Source of the DNA: Acinetobacter lwoffii
Lineage (GTDB): Bacteria; Pseudomonadota; Gammaproteobacteria; Pseudomonadales; Moraxellaceae
Reading direction: 5' to 3'
Assembly: GCF_015602705.1 (NCBI RefSeq)
Contig: NZ_CP059081.1
Location: 815,702-879,701, forward strand
DNA length: 64,000 nt
The translations under genes were made by a program, and so were the position numbers. Positions 18,402 through 27,211 of this stretch are shown piece after piece. A model generated the notes under the pieces. The model made no database searches and was not told the DNA's origin. It was given only the letters and a program-made list of their open reading frames with translations. The stretch's first letter is position 1; the number at the start of each line of letters is the position of its first letter.

Positions 18402-19334
18402 TTAGAGGCGTTTGCGTTTTGCTGCTAAAATTTGTGATTGACGCATACGGAAACCTTCTTTTTGTTTCTCCGAGGTTTTGTCAATACAGTACACACAAGA
18501 GACACCATGTTCATAACTTGGGAGGGCAACTTCTTCTGGAAGTAAAGGCCAGCCACACGCATGACACTTGGTGTTTTGGCCTTCTTCAACACCGTGCGTT
18601 ACGGCAGTACGACCATCAAACACGAAGCATTCACCTTCCCACATGCTTTCTTCAGCCGGGGTTTCTTCCAGGTATTTCAAAATACCGCCTTTCAGGTGAT
18701 AAACTTCAGTGAAGCCTTCTTGAAGAAGTAAAGAGGTTGATTTTTCACAACGAATACCACCTGTACAGAACATCGCAATCTTCTTGTCTTTGTGCTGTTC
18801 CAGATTATTTTTCACGTATTCAGGGAATTCGCGGAAGCTTTCAGTTTTCGGGTCAATTGCGCCTTTGAAAGTGCCGGCTTTGTATTCGTAATCGTTACGT
18901 GTATCGACCAGAATCACGTCATCACGTGCAATCAGTTCGTTCCATTCTTTTGGATCAAGATAGTGACCGACTAAATCACGCGGTTTTACTTCCACGCCTA
19001 AAGTCACGATTTCTTTTTTTAATTTAATTTTCATCTTACGGAATGGCTTTTCAGAACTGTCAGATTCTTTGTATTCCATTTCGTTAAAACCTTCATTTAG
19101 AAGGAACTGGTGAATTTGATCAATCGATGCACGGTCGCCTGCAACCGTACCGTTAATGCCTTCACCTGCCACAATTAGAGTACCGCAAAGGTTGATGGAT
19201 TTTACCAGGTCCAAAAGACGTTGCTGAAGATCGGCAGGATCTTGAACTTCTTTGAATTGATAAAGTGCGGCAACAACCCAACCAGTCGTCGCTTGCTGTT
19301 CTACAGGTGCAAGCTGTTCTACAGTAGCGTTCAT
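18402..19334 (-). CDS. trhO: tRNA uridine(34) hydroxylase TrhO (rhodanese domain)
   Basis: The 310-residue protein matches YceA/TrhO, which with oxygen hydroxylates the wobble uridine of tRNAs on the path to 5-carboxymethoxyuridine. An N-terminal acylphosphatase-like domain (EGINGTVAGD) precedes a rhodanese domain with DTRNDYE and the active loop FCTGGIRC (Cys190). A C-terminal region carries cysteines in CHACGW and CVYC that may bind a metal. The ATG at 19334 has GGAG six bases upstream; longer starts lack one. Confidence 0.92.
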   Translation of the reverse strand: MNATVEQLAPVEQQATTGWVVAALYQFKEVQDPADLQQRLLDLVKSINLCGTLIVAGEGINGTVAGDRASIDQIHQFLLNEGFNEMEYKESDSSEKPFRKMKIKLKKEIVTLGVEVKPRDLVGHYLDPKEWNELIARDDVILVDTRNDYEYKAGTFKGAIDPKTESFREFPEYVKNNLEQHKDKKIAMFCTGGIRCEKSTSLLLQEGFTEVYHLKGGILKYLEETPAEESMWEGECFVFDGRTAVTHGVEEGQNTKCHACGWPLLPEEVALPSYEHGVSCVYCIDKTSEKQKEGFRMRQSQILAAKRKRL

Positions 19335-19523
19335 GGAATACTCCAACGTAGCATGATAATTTGAAAGGCGCATATTTTAGCTTGATTCGAGTGAATAAGC
19401 GAGTAAAACGCAAGTCTTTTAACAGGCTTCAATTCATGGGAGAGAGCGTGTATAGTCATGCCCGACCCAGGATTTTGTGCAGTGATGCAGATACTGAAAG
19501 TTGCAGTATCTTTGGAGTGTGTT

Positions 19524-20012
19524 TTGAGTTCAGATCGTCGTATTGCGTCTTTAACCCCATGTGCAGGGCGTTGTTCGACCGTATTTGGTGATGCGGTATG
19601 TCGTGGTTGCCGCCGTTTTAATCATGAAGTGATTCACTGGAATGCGTATAGTGCCGAGCAGCATCGAGCTGTGTGGCAACGCCTGGATGCACAGCTGGAT
19701 CAGATTCTGGTGCCGCTGTTACCGCATGCCGATCTTGTCAAAGTGCAGGCCTTTGTGCTGTCGAAACGGGTGCGGTTGCGTGATGATGCCAGTAAAGGGC
19801 GTAAGCTCTACCATGCATTAAAATTGTGTGAAAAAAACCGGCATTTGACTGATGAGAGTGGCCTAGGCATTCATTACAAACAAGTACGTCCAATTTGGGA
19901 TGAATTTGAACGTCGAGTATTGGCATTGGCAAAAGCCAGTTATGATCTGGCATTCTTGCGTGCTGATGGGATGAGTCAGCATCTGATCCAGATGGAAGAA
20001 GAGGACGAGTAG
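19524..20012 (+). CDS. DUF1289 domain protein
   Basis: The 162-residue cytosolic protein has an N-terminal cysteine cluster C-x3-C-x7-C-x2-C (TPCAGRCSTVFGDAVCRGCRR), the DUF1289 metal or cluster-binding-like motif. A long charged helical region follows that I do not recognise. TTG at 19524 is preferred because GGAG lies seven bases upstream; an ATG at 19458 is in frame but has no ribosome-binding site. The stop codon lies in the loop of an intrinsic terminator, whose left arm encodes the last acidic residues. The function is unknown. Confidence 0.75.
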   Translation: MSSDRRIASLTPCAGRCSTVFGDAVCRGCRRFNHEVIHWNAYSAEQHRAVWQRLDAQLDQILVPLLPHADLVKVQAFVLSKRVRLRDDASKGRKLYHALKLCEKNRHLTDESGLGIHYKQVRPIWDEFERRVLALAKASYDLAFLRADGMSQHLIQMEEEDE

Positions 20013-20025
20013 GTCCTCTTTTTTT
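20001..20025 (+). terminator. Intrinsic terminator overlapping the DUF1289 gene stop
   Basis: GAGGAC (20001-20006) pairs with GTCCTC (20013-20018), followed by seven T. The TAG stop is within the 6-base loop. Confidence 0.8.
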
Positions 20026-20056
20026 ATGCTGACTATATTAGACAAGGAGGAATGGG

Positions 20057-20668
20057 GTGAATATTACCGAATATCTGCTGTATTGTCTGGCCGTAGTAAT
20101 CATGATCGCGACGCCCGGACCAGTAATGTTACTGGTCGCTAGTGCTGGGCTCAAAGGCGGCTATAAGCATGCCTTGCAGACTATTTTCGGGACTAACTTT
20201 GCCTCACTGGTTCTGATTGGTTTATCCATTCTCAGTCTAAAAGGTCTTCTGGTTGTTAACGAAAATTGGCTGAATGGCATTAAGCTACTTGGCTGTTTGT
20301 ATATTGCCTGGCTGGGAATTCAGATTTTCAGGGAAGTCTGGCAAGGGCAGGGATCAACTGGACCACAAAACCTGCAGCCCTTACAGGGTGGCTTTCGTAC
20401 CGGTTTTCTGGTAGGTATTTCTAATCCCAAGGATATTATTTTCTTTGCCGCCTTTTTTCCGCAATTTATAGGCATTAGCCCAAACCTCGATTTAAGCTTG
20501 GTGATTCTGACAATTAGCTGGATTGTTCTGGATTTTCTCACCCTGTCACTGGTGTATCTGGGTTTTCAGCGATTATCTCGGTCTCAGCTTTATCCGCATT
20601 TACTTGGGCTATGTGGCTTGATCTTGTTAATGGTTGCACTGTATGGGATTTATTCCATCTTCAGTTAA
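20057..20668 (+). CDS. LysE/RhtB-family amino acid exporter
   Basis: The 203-residue inner-membrane protein has the RhtB/LysE pattern of six hydrophobic segments. Signatures are MIATPGPVMLLVASAGLKGG near the N-terminus and FLVGISNPKDIIFFAAFFPQF in the centre. The family exports neutral or basic amino acids such as threonine, homoserine and leucine; the substrate cannot be assigned. The GTG at 20057 has an ideal AAGGAGG upstream. The gene ends at a bidirectional terminator shared with ribB. Confidence 0.88.
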   Translation: MNITEYLLYCLAVVIMIATPGPVMLLVASAGLKGGYKHALQTIFGTNFASLVLIGLSILSLKGLLVVNENWLNGIKLLGCLYIAWLGIQIFREVWQGQGSTGPQNLQPLQGGFRTGFLVGISNPKDIIFFAAFFPQFIGISPNLDLSLVILTISWIVLDFLTLSLVYLGFQRLSRSQLYPHLLGLCGLILLMVALYGIYSIFS

Positions 20669-20689
20669 TTCAATCAATATATACGACAC

Positions 20690-20725
20690 AAAAAATCCCG
20701 GACCAAATGCCGGGATTTTCTTTTT
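20690..20725. terminator. Bidirectional terminator between lysE-type gene and ribB
   Basis: AAAATCCCGG (20692-20701) pairs with CCGGGATTTT (20710-20719); the genes converge on it. Confidence 0.85.
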
Positions 20726-20733
20726 AAATAGAC

Positions 20734-21393
20734 TTATATATTGTGTTGCTGGCGGTACTGTACCAGTTCATCAATGGTAATTAGGCTCAGTTGATGCGTC
20801 TGTGCATACGAGAGAACTTGAATACCAGAAGCCATGCTGCCATCCGGATTAGTCAGTTCACACAACACGCCGGCAGGTTTTAAACCAGCCAGACGCGCAA
20901 GGTCAATAGTACCTTCAGTATGACCACGCCGGGTTAAGACACCACCTTCACGGGCGCGTAATGGGAATACATGACCAGGACGATTCAGATCACTGGCAAC
21001 TGCGCCGTCTTTAATCGCTGTTTTAATTGTAGTCGTGCGGTCTTTGGCAGAAACACCGGTTGTTACACCCTCTACTGCTTCAATACTTACAGTAAAGGCA
21101 GTTTTAAACTGGCTAGAGTTATCTTGTACCATTGGTGGTAACTCTAAATGGTTTGCCAGCTCATCAGTCAGACATAAGCAAACGATGCCGGAACCATCAC
21201 GAATCATACGCGCCATGGTTTCTATAGTTAAAGTTTCAGCTGCCACAATCAGATCGGCTTCATTTTCACGGTCAAAATCATCCATGACCAAGACAGGTTT
21301 GCCTTGGCGGAGATCTTCGAGTGCCTGAAGGATACGTTGTTCAGCAGGGGCTAAAGCAGAAAAGAAAATTTCGGGTTGAATCAAACTTGACAT
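20734..21393 (-). CDS. ribB: 3,4-dihydroxy-2-butanone 4-phosphate synthase
   Basis: The 219-residue enzyme converts ribulose 5-phosphate to the C4 precursor of riboflavin, releasing formate. Diagnostic motifs are [16 protein letters not shown] (metal and substrate acid residues), [25 protein letters not shown], and the C-terminal [11 protein letters not shown]. It is single-domain, without the GTP cyclohydrolase II half of RibBA. The ATG at 21393 has AGGTGAG upstream; a GTG at 21405 has none. An FMN riboswitch lies about 110 bases upstream, so expression should fall when FMN is abundant. Confidence 0.96.
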   Translation of the reverse strand: MSSLIQPEIFFSALAPAEQRILQALEDLRQGKPVLVMDDFDRENEADLIVAAETLTIETMARMIRDGSGIVCLCLTDELANHLELPPMVQDNSSQFKTAFTVSIEAVEGVTTGVSAKDRTTTIKTAIKDGAVASDLNRPGHVFPLRAREGGVLTRRGHTEGTIDLARLAGLKPAGVLCELTNPDGSMASGIQVLSYAQTHQLSLITIDELVQYRQQHNI

Positions 21394-21504
21394 TGAAATG
21401 CTCACCTAAACTAAAAATATGATTGAACATTTCAGGACTGAGTGAAAATAGGCTTATAGCAAAAACAGGTGTATGCACGGCATACAGCCTTGGTGCTGCT
21501 TTCG

Positions 21505-21652
21505 TCTTCTTTCATCCGGACTATACCGTCGGCTCTGGATTTGCACCAGATCTGCAGATCAATCGAAATTGACCGCTCGTGGGCTAATTCAAGCCTAATT
21601 ATAAAAAGCTGAAATTACCACCGGTGGGGAATCACACCCCGCCCTGAAGCGA
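21505..21652 (-). ncRNA. FMN riboswitch (RFN element) of ribB
   Basis: On the minus strand the conserved RFN order is seen: GGGCGGGGTG and TTCCCCACCGGTGG near the 5' end, then AGCCCACGAGCG, ATCTGGTGCAAATCCAGAGCCGACGG, and TAGTCCGGATGAAAGAAG at the 3' end. These are the six-helix junction elements that bind FMN. It precedes ribB, which fits feedback control of riboflavin synthesis. Confidence 0.95.
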
Positions 21653-21824
21653 TGTAAGAACATTATAGTCCTGATTTTAAAAAGATGGGATGGTTGAAAT
21701 GGAAAGTAATTTGCAGAATTTTAGATAAACAAAACAGATAATCTGAATTACCCAGGTTTTTAGCAAAATACTGGAAACATGCTATGGTGTGAGGAAGATT
21801 AGAAATCCTTCAATCATTCTAACA

Positions 21825-23630
21825 ATGCATAAAACTGAGCTGATCCGAAATAATCAATTTTCGCCCTTGCTGTTCTGCAATGTAGAAGTACTACGTTATT
21901 TAAAAATCTTGGGCTTGGCACTCATCACGGTCAGTTTGCTGTATTTAATGGCAGCGAACTGGTGGATGCTGCCGGATCCGGTTCAGCTGGCAATCCCGAT
22001 GCTGATTTTACTCTGTAGTGCAACAGCAAGTATTTACTTCGACCAGCAGGAATGGGTGAGACAGAGTCTGGATACAGTATCTGGTCTCATGCTGGGTTTA
22101 AGTCTGGCAATGATTGGGCAGATTTATCAAACTGGCGCAGATAGTTATCTGTTATTTTTGCTCTGGTCAGCCTTGCTCTTACCATGGCTCTATCGCTCCA
22201 ATATTGGCATTTTTGTCATGCTTTGCGTAGTGAGCCAGCTGACGTTGTATCTGTATTTTAAACAGAGCTTCTGGATGGGAAGAGCAGAAGGGTTGTATTT
22301 GCTCGGTCTAAATTTGCTGACAGCACTTAGCTTTGCGTATGCCATGCGCTATTACGCGCTGCTACGTTTTCTGTTTATCGCATTTGTGATCGTGATTTCG
22401 ATCAGCAGCATGATGCAGTTTATTCATCACTCTAAGCTGATCTATTTAACTTCTTCAGTTGTTTTACCGACAGGTGCCGCATTTTATTTTTATAGGAAAC
22501 ATCAGGCGCTAGAAGCCATTCTTCTCATTGCAGGTTTGGCTGCCAGTGTGAGCTTATGGGTATTTGAACTGGTTGAAAATCAACTGACCAATTCAGCTAC
22601 TGGACTATTTGTGCTAGCTGTGCTGATTTTTGGCTGGTTTGCCTTAATTAGTTTTGCTTTAAATAGAATTTTTCCACAAACCAAATTTTCTGTGATTCCT
22701 CTGGCACTCGGTGCCTGGATTTCGGGGATTATTCTTGCAGTCCTGTTACTGACTTACTGGGAAGCATTTTCGATTTTAATGGGGATCATTTTTATAGGCA
22801 TCGCCTGGAAACTGCTGGGTCAGCAGGCTTCAGTTTTTATGCACCAGTTTGCCTATTGCTTGTGGATCTGTGGTCAGGCAGCAGTTTTAATTCATACAGA
22901 ACTGCTGACCGACAGTATGGTTGTAGTCTGGCTGCTGCAATTATTAATGCTGGGGCTTACTACCATCAAACGGATGCACTGGTCTATTTTGACCCTACAG
23001 CTGCTGATGACGCATGCATTAGCAATCGTGGTTCTGGTCTTAGAGAATTCTTTTAAACATGATGACATGGTGATCAGTATCATACTCAGCTTGAACTATG
23101 TCATTTTCATCGGAATATTCCTAACAGCGCGTTATTGGCAATCTTCGCATTATCAGAAAAGTATCTTTCTCTGGATGATTGCCATGCTGACAGGTTCAGC
23201 GGTGGTTCAGGCGGTGACCGGATTAGAGCACTGGCACAGCATTGGACAGATCAGCTTTGACCAAGTCCTGTTATTTTATATTCTTCCGAGCTTATTGTTG
23301 TTCAGTTTTATTTGGCAAAACTGGCAACAATTTTCTGAAAAATGGCTCTGGTTAATTCCGGTTCTGGGTTTATTACTGATCCTGCTGGGCTATTTTGAAA
23401 TTTTTATCATTATGCTGCTCATGGCCTGGGCTGTAGTCTATCAGCAACGACTGATGCAAGCTCTGTCGATTTTATTGCTGATCTTCTGGTTATGGATGCT
23501 GTATTACAATCTGGGGCTGAGTTTCCTGGTAAAGAGCCTAACGATTTTCATCTCAGGTCTTATGGTTTGGTGCATGGTCTATGGCTTAAAGCAGGTAAGG
23601 ATTAGACCTGGTCAGGAGGAAACTGCATGA
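21825..23630 (+). CDS. DUF2157 membrane protein
   Basis: About 601 residues, dominated by some 18 hydrophobic segments. The N-terminus (EVLRYLKILGLALITVSLLY followed by LMAANWW) is the DUF2157 signature, including the conserved AANW. Family members are multi-pass membrane proteins of unknown role. ATG 21825 is the likeliest start, although it lacks a clear ribosome-binding site; GTG 21789 is in frame. The stop overlaps the start of the GDYXXLXY gene by ATGA, so the two are translationally coupled and probably act together. Confidence 0.85.
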   Translation: MHKTELIRNNQFSPLLFCNVEVLRYLKILGLALITVSLLYLMAANWWMLPDPVQLAIPMLILLCSATASIYFDQQEWVRQSLDTVSGLMLGLSLAMIGQIYQTGADSYLLFLLWSALLLPWLYRSNIGIFVMLCVVSQLTLYLYFKQSFWMGRAEGLYLLGLNLLTALSFAYAMRYYALLRFLFIAFVIVISISSMMQFIHHSKLIYLTSSVVLPTGAAFYFYRKHQALEAILLIAGLAASVSLWVFELVENQLTNSATGLFVLAVLIFGWFALISFALNRIFPQTKFSVIPLALGAWISGIILAVLLLTYWEAFSILMGIIFIGIAWKLLGQQASVFMHQFAYCLWICGQAAVLIHTELLTDSMVVVWLLQLLMLGLTTIKRMHWSILTLQLLMTHALAIVVLVLENSFKHDDMVISIILSLNYVIFIGIFLTARYWQSSHYQKSIFLWMIAMLTGSAVVQAVTGLEHWHSIGQISFDQVLLFYILPSLLLFSFIWQNWQQFSEKWLWLIPVLGLLLILLGYFEIFIIMLLMAWAVVYQQRLMQALSILLLIFWLWMLYYNLGLSFLVKSLTIFISGLMVWCMVYGLKQVRIRPGQEETA

Positions 23631-24193
23631 AAAAGTTTCTTCCTCTGATTCTGGCCGGATTCAGTATTCTGCTCTTTGTGGGATTGATCCTGAAACATGA
23701 ACATCATTTAGTGAACAGCCAGTCCATTTTCGTCGAGTTGGCACCAGTCGATCCGCGTTCGATCCTGCAAGGGGATTATATGGTACTGAACTATGATCTG
23801 CATTTTAGCGCAGTGGCAGCGGGGAATGGTTCCGAACAGCCTGTTTCTGACATAAAGATTGAAGATTTTAAAAATCAATCACATGTAATGAGTTATGTGC
23901 AGCTGGATCAGCAGCGCAGAGTTATTAAAACCAGTTTTGATCGAAGTGCACTCAATCAATCGGAACGTGTAGCCCGATTAATGCTGAAAAACCCACGCAA
24001 TACTTTTGAGGCTTTGTATCCTGCTGCTAACAGTTTCATGTTCCCCGAGGGTCTGGAGCCTTGTTATCGTAACGCCAAATTTGCAGAGCTGAAAGTGAAG
24101 GAAAATGGCAAGGCCTTGTTATTTGATTTGCTGGATCAACAATTAAAACCCTTAAACTGTGAAAGCTCTAAAAGCTGGCGAGAGGGCAGTTAA
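23627..24193 (+). CDS. GDYXXLXY domain protein
   Basis: The 188-residue protein has an N-terminal signal anchor (KKFLPLILAGFSILLFVGLIL) and a large extracytoplasmic domain. The name-giving motif is present: ILQGDYMVLNYDL, preceded by VFVELAPVDPRS. The family commonly sits beside DUF2157, exactly as here, with a 4-base overlap. GGAGGAAA provides the ribosome-binding site. The function is unknown; the pairing suggests a complex in the inner membrane. Confidence 0.88.
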   Translation: MKKFLPLILAGFSILLFVGLILKHEHHLVNSQSIFVELAPVDPRSILQGDYMVLNYDLHFSAVAAGNGSEQPVSDIKIEDFKNQSHVMSYVQLDQQRRVIKTSFDRSALNQSERVARLMLKNPRNTFEALYPAANSFMFPEGLEPCYRNAKFAELKVKENGKALLFDLLDQQLKPLNCESSKSWREGS

Positions 24194-24214
24194 ATAGGTC
24201 AATATTCCGGTATT

Positions 24215-24242
24215 AAAAAAGCCCGCAATGTGCGAGCTTTTG
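24215..24242. terminator. Terminator between the GDYXXLXY gene and panD
   Basis: AAAAGC-C-CGCA pairs with TGCG-A-GCTTTT with one C/A mismatch; the genes on either side converge. Confidence 0.65.
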
Positions 24243-24261
24243 GGTATCTGGTCTGATCAGA

Positions 24262-24642
24262 TTATGCGACTTGTACCGGAATACAGTTGGCGGTGTGGCT
24301 GACTGTATTATTTGGGTTAGCATAAACCAAGCGAGGCTGATGGGCATTCGCTTCAGCTTCAGTGAAATCGCCAAAGGTTGCAATAATCACGATATCGCCT
24401 ACATCGGCTTGATGCGCAGCGCCACCATTGACTGAAATGATGCCTGAATTGTCTTCGCCACGAATTGCATAAGTTGCAAAACGTTTACCATTGGTCACGT
24501 TCCACACATGAATTTCTTCGTATTCACGAATGCCAGCCAAATCCATCAAAACGCCATCAATTGCACATGAACCTTCATAGTGTAGTTCTGCATGTGTAAC
24601 GTGAGCGCGGTGAATTTTGCATTTTAATAAACGAGATAGCAT
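24262..24642 (-). CDS. panD: Aspartate 1-decarboxylase (pyruvoyl)
   Basis: The 126-residue proenzyme makes beta-alanine for pantothenate and CoA. Self-cleavage should occur between Gly24 and Ser25 in YEGSCAID, turning the serine into the pyruvoyl cofactor. Other conserved parts are LLKCKIHRA (with Lys9), [11 protein letters not shown] and GDIVIIATF. It stands alone on this strand. coaD, the next CoA-pathway gene in the window, is at 38 kb. Confidence 0.96.
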   Translation of the reverse strand: MLSRLLKCKIHRAHVTHAELHYEGSCAIDGVLMDLAGIREYEEIHVWNVTNGKRFATYAIRGEDNSGIISVNGGAAHQADVGDIVIIATFGDFTEAEANAHQPRLVYANPNNTVSHTANCIPVQVA

Positions 24643-24786
24643 GGCTAGCGTCCCCTGAGTTGACCTAAGAGTTTGATCATTTGGTTAAATCAATCTTGCT
24701 TGCTGTATGGTGAACAATCGAGCAAACGCATTTTGCGCTTAAATAAACTTTCTGGCAAGCGGAATTGTCCAGCAATTTTTGAATGT

Positions 24787-25368
24787 TTAGTTCGGCTTAT
24801 ATGCGTTGATTTGATTCATGGCTTGCTGTACTTCACCATTCACCAGCATTTTTGTGCGGGCGAGCGCATGGGAAATTGCATCATCCATTAAATTCTGTTC
24901 GCTGCTAGGTGCTTTACTGAGCACATGACCGGAAACACGGTCTTTGGCACCAGGATGGCCAATTCCAATACGCAGGCGATGGAAGTTTGAACCAATATGC
25001 GGCACGATATCGCGTAGACCATTATGACCACCGTGACCACCGCCAGTTTTCAGGCGAATGACACCAGGATTCATATCCAGTTCATCATGGGCAATCAGGA
25101 TCGATTCAGGTGCAATATTGTAGAATTTGGCGAAAGGAACAACACTTTTACCGGAAAGGTTCATAAAGGTTGTCGGTAGAAGAAGACGGACGTCTTGACC
25201 TTCGATATTGCCACGACCGCTAAATCCGTTGAATTTTGGGTCTTTTTTGAGGACAATGCCATATTGCTCTGCAAGGCGTTCTACGAACCAGAAGCCTGCA
25301 TTATGGCGGGTTTGGGCATACTCAGAACCTGGGTTACCCAAACCAACAATCAGTGAAATATTTGACAC
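24787..25368 (-). CDS. pth: Peptidyl-tRNA hydrolase
   Basis: The 193-residue enzyme recycles peptidyl-tRNA released by ribosomes. Signatures: LIVGLGNPGSEYAQTRHNAG with catalytic His22, the LLLPTTFMNLSGKSV loop, HDELDMNPG with Asp95, and GGGHGGHNGLRDI. The start is GTG 25368. It lies 18 bases downstream of rplY on the same strand and continues the prs-rplY-pth order found in many Gammaproteobacteria. Confidence 0.96.
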   Translation of the reverse strand: MSNISLIVGLGNPGSEYAQTRHNAGFWFVERLAEQYGIVLKKDPKFNGFSGRGNIEGQDVRLLLPTTFMNLSGKSVVPFAKFYNIAPESILIAHDELDMNPGVIRLKTGGGHGGHNGLRDIVPHIGSNFHRLRIGIGHPGAKDRVSGHVLSKAPSSEQNLMDDAISHALARTKMLVNGEVQQAMNQINAYKPN

Positions 25369-25386
25369 TAATTACACCATTAACAC

Positions 25387-25683
25387 TTATGCGCGTTTGA
25401 AGTCAGCGTGCATTGGTGTGTTTTTAGCTGGGTGACGTTGTAACGCTTGGATTTTCACGCTTTCAACTTTACCGTCTACATCAATTTCGATAACTTCTTC
25501 AAAGAATGAATTGTTTTCTAAGAATTTAACAAGCTGACGAAGCTCAACAGTAATTGCTACAGGAGCAGCTTCACCACCGTAGATGATTGCAGGAACTTTA
25601 GCTTGAAGACGAAGGCGGCGGCTCGCACCTTTCCCTTGAACTGCTTCTTCACGTGCTGCTGCGTTTAATACGAAGTTTGCCAT
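25387..25683 (-). CDS. rplY: 50S ribosomal protein L25 (short form)
   Basis: The 98-residue protein is the short type that binds 5S rRNA, lacking the C-terminal CTC domain. It starts MANFVLNAAAREEAVQGKGA; the GKGASRRLR segment is the RNA-binding N-terminus, and ALQRHPAKNTPMHADF the conserved end. The ATG at 25683 is preferred over one nine bases upstream because family members begin MANF. It lies about 98 bases after prs. Confidence 0.95.
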   Translation of the reverse strand: MANFVLNAAAREEAVQGKGASRRLRLQAKVPAIIYGGEAAPVAITVELRQLVKFLENNSFFEEVIEIDVDGKVESVKIQALQRHPAKNTPMHADFKRA

Positions 25684-25781
25684 GATAGACATCCTATTTA
25701 AGTTAAATGAACCAGACTTGCGACCAGTCTGGTGAGTAAAAGCCCTACCAAATGGCAGGGCTTTGAAAATTCAGCGCTCTA

Positions 25782-26735
25782 TTATAGATAAGAATCGAAC
25801 ATTGCGCTAATAGATTCTTCGTTGTTAATACGACGAATCGTTTCGGCAACCATGCTGGCTACTGAAACCTGGCGAATCTTGCCCAGTGCTAAAGCTTCAT
25901 CAGAAAGAGGAATGGTATCAGTCACAACCAGTTCATCAATCACAGAATTCTTTAAGTTTTCAAGTGCTTTACCAGAAAGTACTGGATGTGTTGCATATGC
26001 AACCACCTTGCGAGCACCGAAGGTTTTCAATGCATCAGCAGCTTTGCATAGCGTACCAGCAGTATCTACCATGTCATCGACGATGACACAATCACGATCT
26101 TTTACATCGCCAATCAAATGCATCACTTGTGATTCATTCGCTTTTTGACGACGCTTATCGATGATTGCAAGATCGATATCGCCCATTTGTTTCGCAACAG
26201 CACGTGCACGCACGACACCACCTACGTCAGGTGAAACCACCATCAGATTGTGATGCGATTGTTGACGCAAGTCAGCAAGTAGCGCTGGTGTACCGTAGAT
26301 GTTGTCTACAGGGATATCGAAGAAGCCTTGGATCTGGTCAGCATGCAAGTCGATCATCACCACACGGTCAACGCCTACAGTAGTGAGCATGTCTGCTACA
26401 ACTTTTGCAGTGATTGGAACACGTGCTGAACGTGGACGACGGTCTTGACGAGCATAACCAAAATAAGGAATCACGGCAGTAATACGACCCGCACTTGCAC
26501 GACGCAAAGCATCAGCCATCACCAAGATTTCCATCAGGTTATCATTAGTTGGGGCACAAGTAGGTTGTACGATAAATACGTCTTTACCACGAACGTTCTC
26601 AGTAATCTCGACAGCAATTTCACCGTCAGAGAACTGACCTACAGAGGCAGCGCCTAGAGGAATATGTAAGTGACTTACGACTTTTTGAGCGAATTGTGGA
26701 TGCGCAGATCCACTAAAAACGACAAGATTGGGCAT
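25782..26735 (-). CDS. prs: Ribose-phosphate pyrophosphokinase
   Basis: The 317-residue enzyme makes PRPP from ribose 5-phosphate and ATP for purine, pyrimidine, histidine, tryptophan and NAD synthesis. It has [20 protein letters not shown] and [15 protein letters not shown]-site segments, the [11 protein letters not shown] metal motif, and the PRPP loop [12 protein letters not shown]. The ATG at 26735 gives the standard start [11 protein letters not shown]. It follows four tRNA-Gln genes on the same strand with no visible promoter of its own, so it is likely expressed from transcripts that pass through them. carAB at 44-48 kb use the same pathway. Confidence 0.97.
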   Translation of the reverse strand: MPNLVVFSGSAHPQFAQKVVSHLHIPLGAASVGQFSDGEIAVEITENVRGKDVFIVQPTCAPTNDNLMEILVMADALRRASAGRITAVIPYFGYARQDRRPRSARVPITAKVVADMLTTVGVDRVVMIDLHADQIQGFFDIPVDNIYGTPALLADLRQQSHHNLMVVSPDVGGVVRARAVAKQMGDIDLAIIDKRRQKANESQVMHLIGDVKDRDCVIVDDMVDTAGTLCKAADALKTFGARKVVAYATHPVLSGKALENLKNSVIDELVVTDTIPLSDEALALGKIRQVSVASMVAETIRRINNEESISAMFDSYL

Positions 26736-26771
26736 GAAGCACCCTTGGCGGTTGGGATATATGGGAATAGA

Positions 26772-26846
26772 TGGCAGGGGTAGCTGGATTCGAACCAACG
26801 GATGCCGAGATCAAAACCCGGTGCCTTACCACTTGGCGATACCCCT
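26772..26846 (-). tRNA. tRNA-Gln (anticodon TTG), copy nearest prs
   Basis: 75 bases including an encoded CCA. On the minus strand the acceptor AGGGGTA pairs with TACCCCT, and the anticodon loop reads TTTTGAT with TTG. GGTTCGAATCC is the T arm. It is the last of four copies in transcription order. Confidence 0.97.
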
Positions 26847-26938
26847 AATGCGGCAGAACTTTAATATTTTTGCGGTAAAGTGTCAAGGTAAATTAACAGT
26901 CTTACAGCAAATGAGTGTTCTGTCTTTTTTCGAGAAAA

Positions 26939-27013
26939 TGGCAGGGGCGGCTGGATTCGAACCAACGGATGCCGAGATCAAAACCCGGTGCCTTACCACT
27001 TGGCGACGCCCCT
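26939..27013 (-). tRNA. tRNA-Gln (anticodon TTG), variant acceptor
   Basis: 75 bases with CCA. It matches the others except for a compensatory acceptor change: AGGGGCG pairs with CGCCCCT in place of AGGGGTA/TACCCCT. The pairing is kept, which argues for a functional gene. Confidence 0.97.
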
Positions 27014-27033
27014 AAATTTGATGAACTGTAAGA

Positions 27034-27108
27034 TGGCAGGGGTAGCTGGATTCGAACCAACGGATGCCGAGATCAAAACCCGGTGCCTTACCACTTGGCG
27101 ATACCCCT
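27034..27108 (-). tRNA. tRNA-Gln (anticodon TTG)
   Basis: 75 bases with CCA, the same gene body as the 26772 and 27135 copies; the anticodon TTG is in a TTTTGAT loop. It is separated by 20-26 bases from its neighbours. Confidence 0.97.
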
Positions 27109-27134
27109 AATACAGTACATCTACAGGTGAAAAA

Positions 27135-27209
27135 TGGCAGGGGTAGCTGGATTCGAACCAACGGATGCCGAGATCAAAACCCGGTGCCTTACCACTTGGC
27201 GATACCCCT
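27135..27209 (-). tRNA. tRNA-Gln (anticodon TTG), copy nearest ispE
   Basis: 75 bases with CCA. Its 5' end is only two bases past the ispE stop codon, so its primary transcript must come from the ispE message and be cut out by RNase P and RNase E-type processing. Confidence 0.97.
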
Positions 27210-27211
27210 AT

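Noticed and set aside
26728..27015. Protein gene across tRNA-Gln copies
   Set aside because: The frame is made of tRNA sequence; the tRNA structures are complete.
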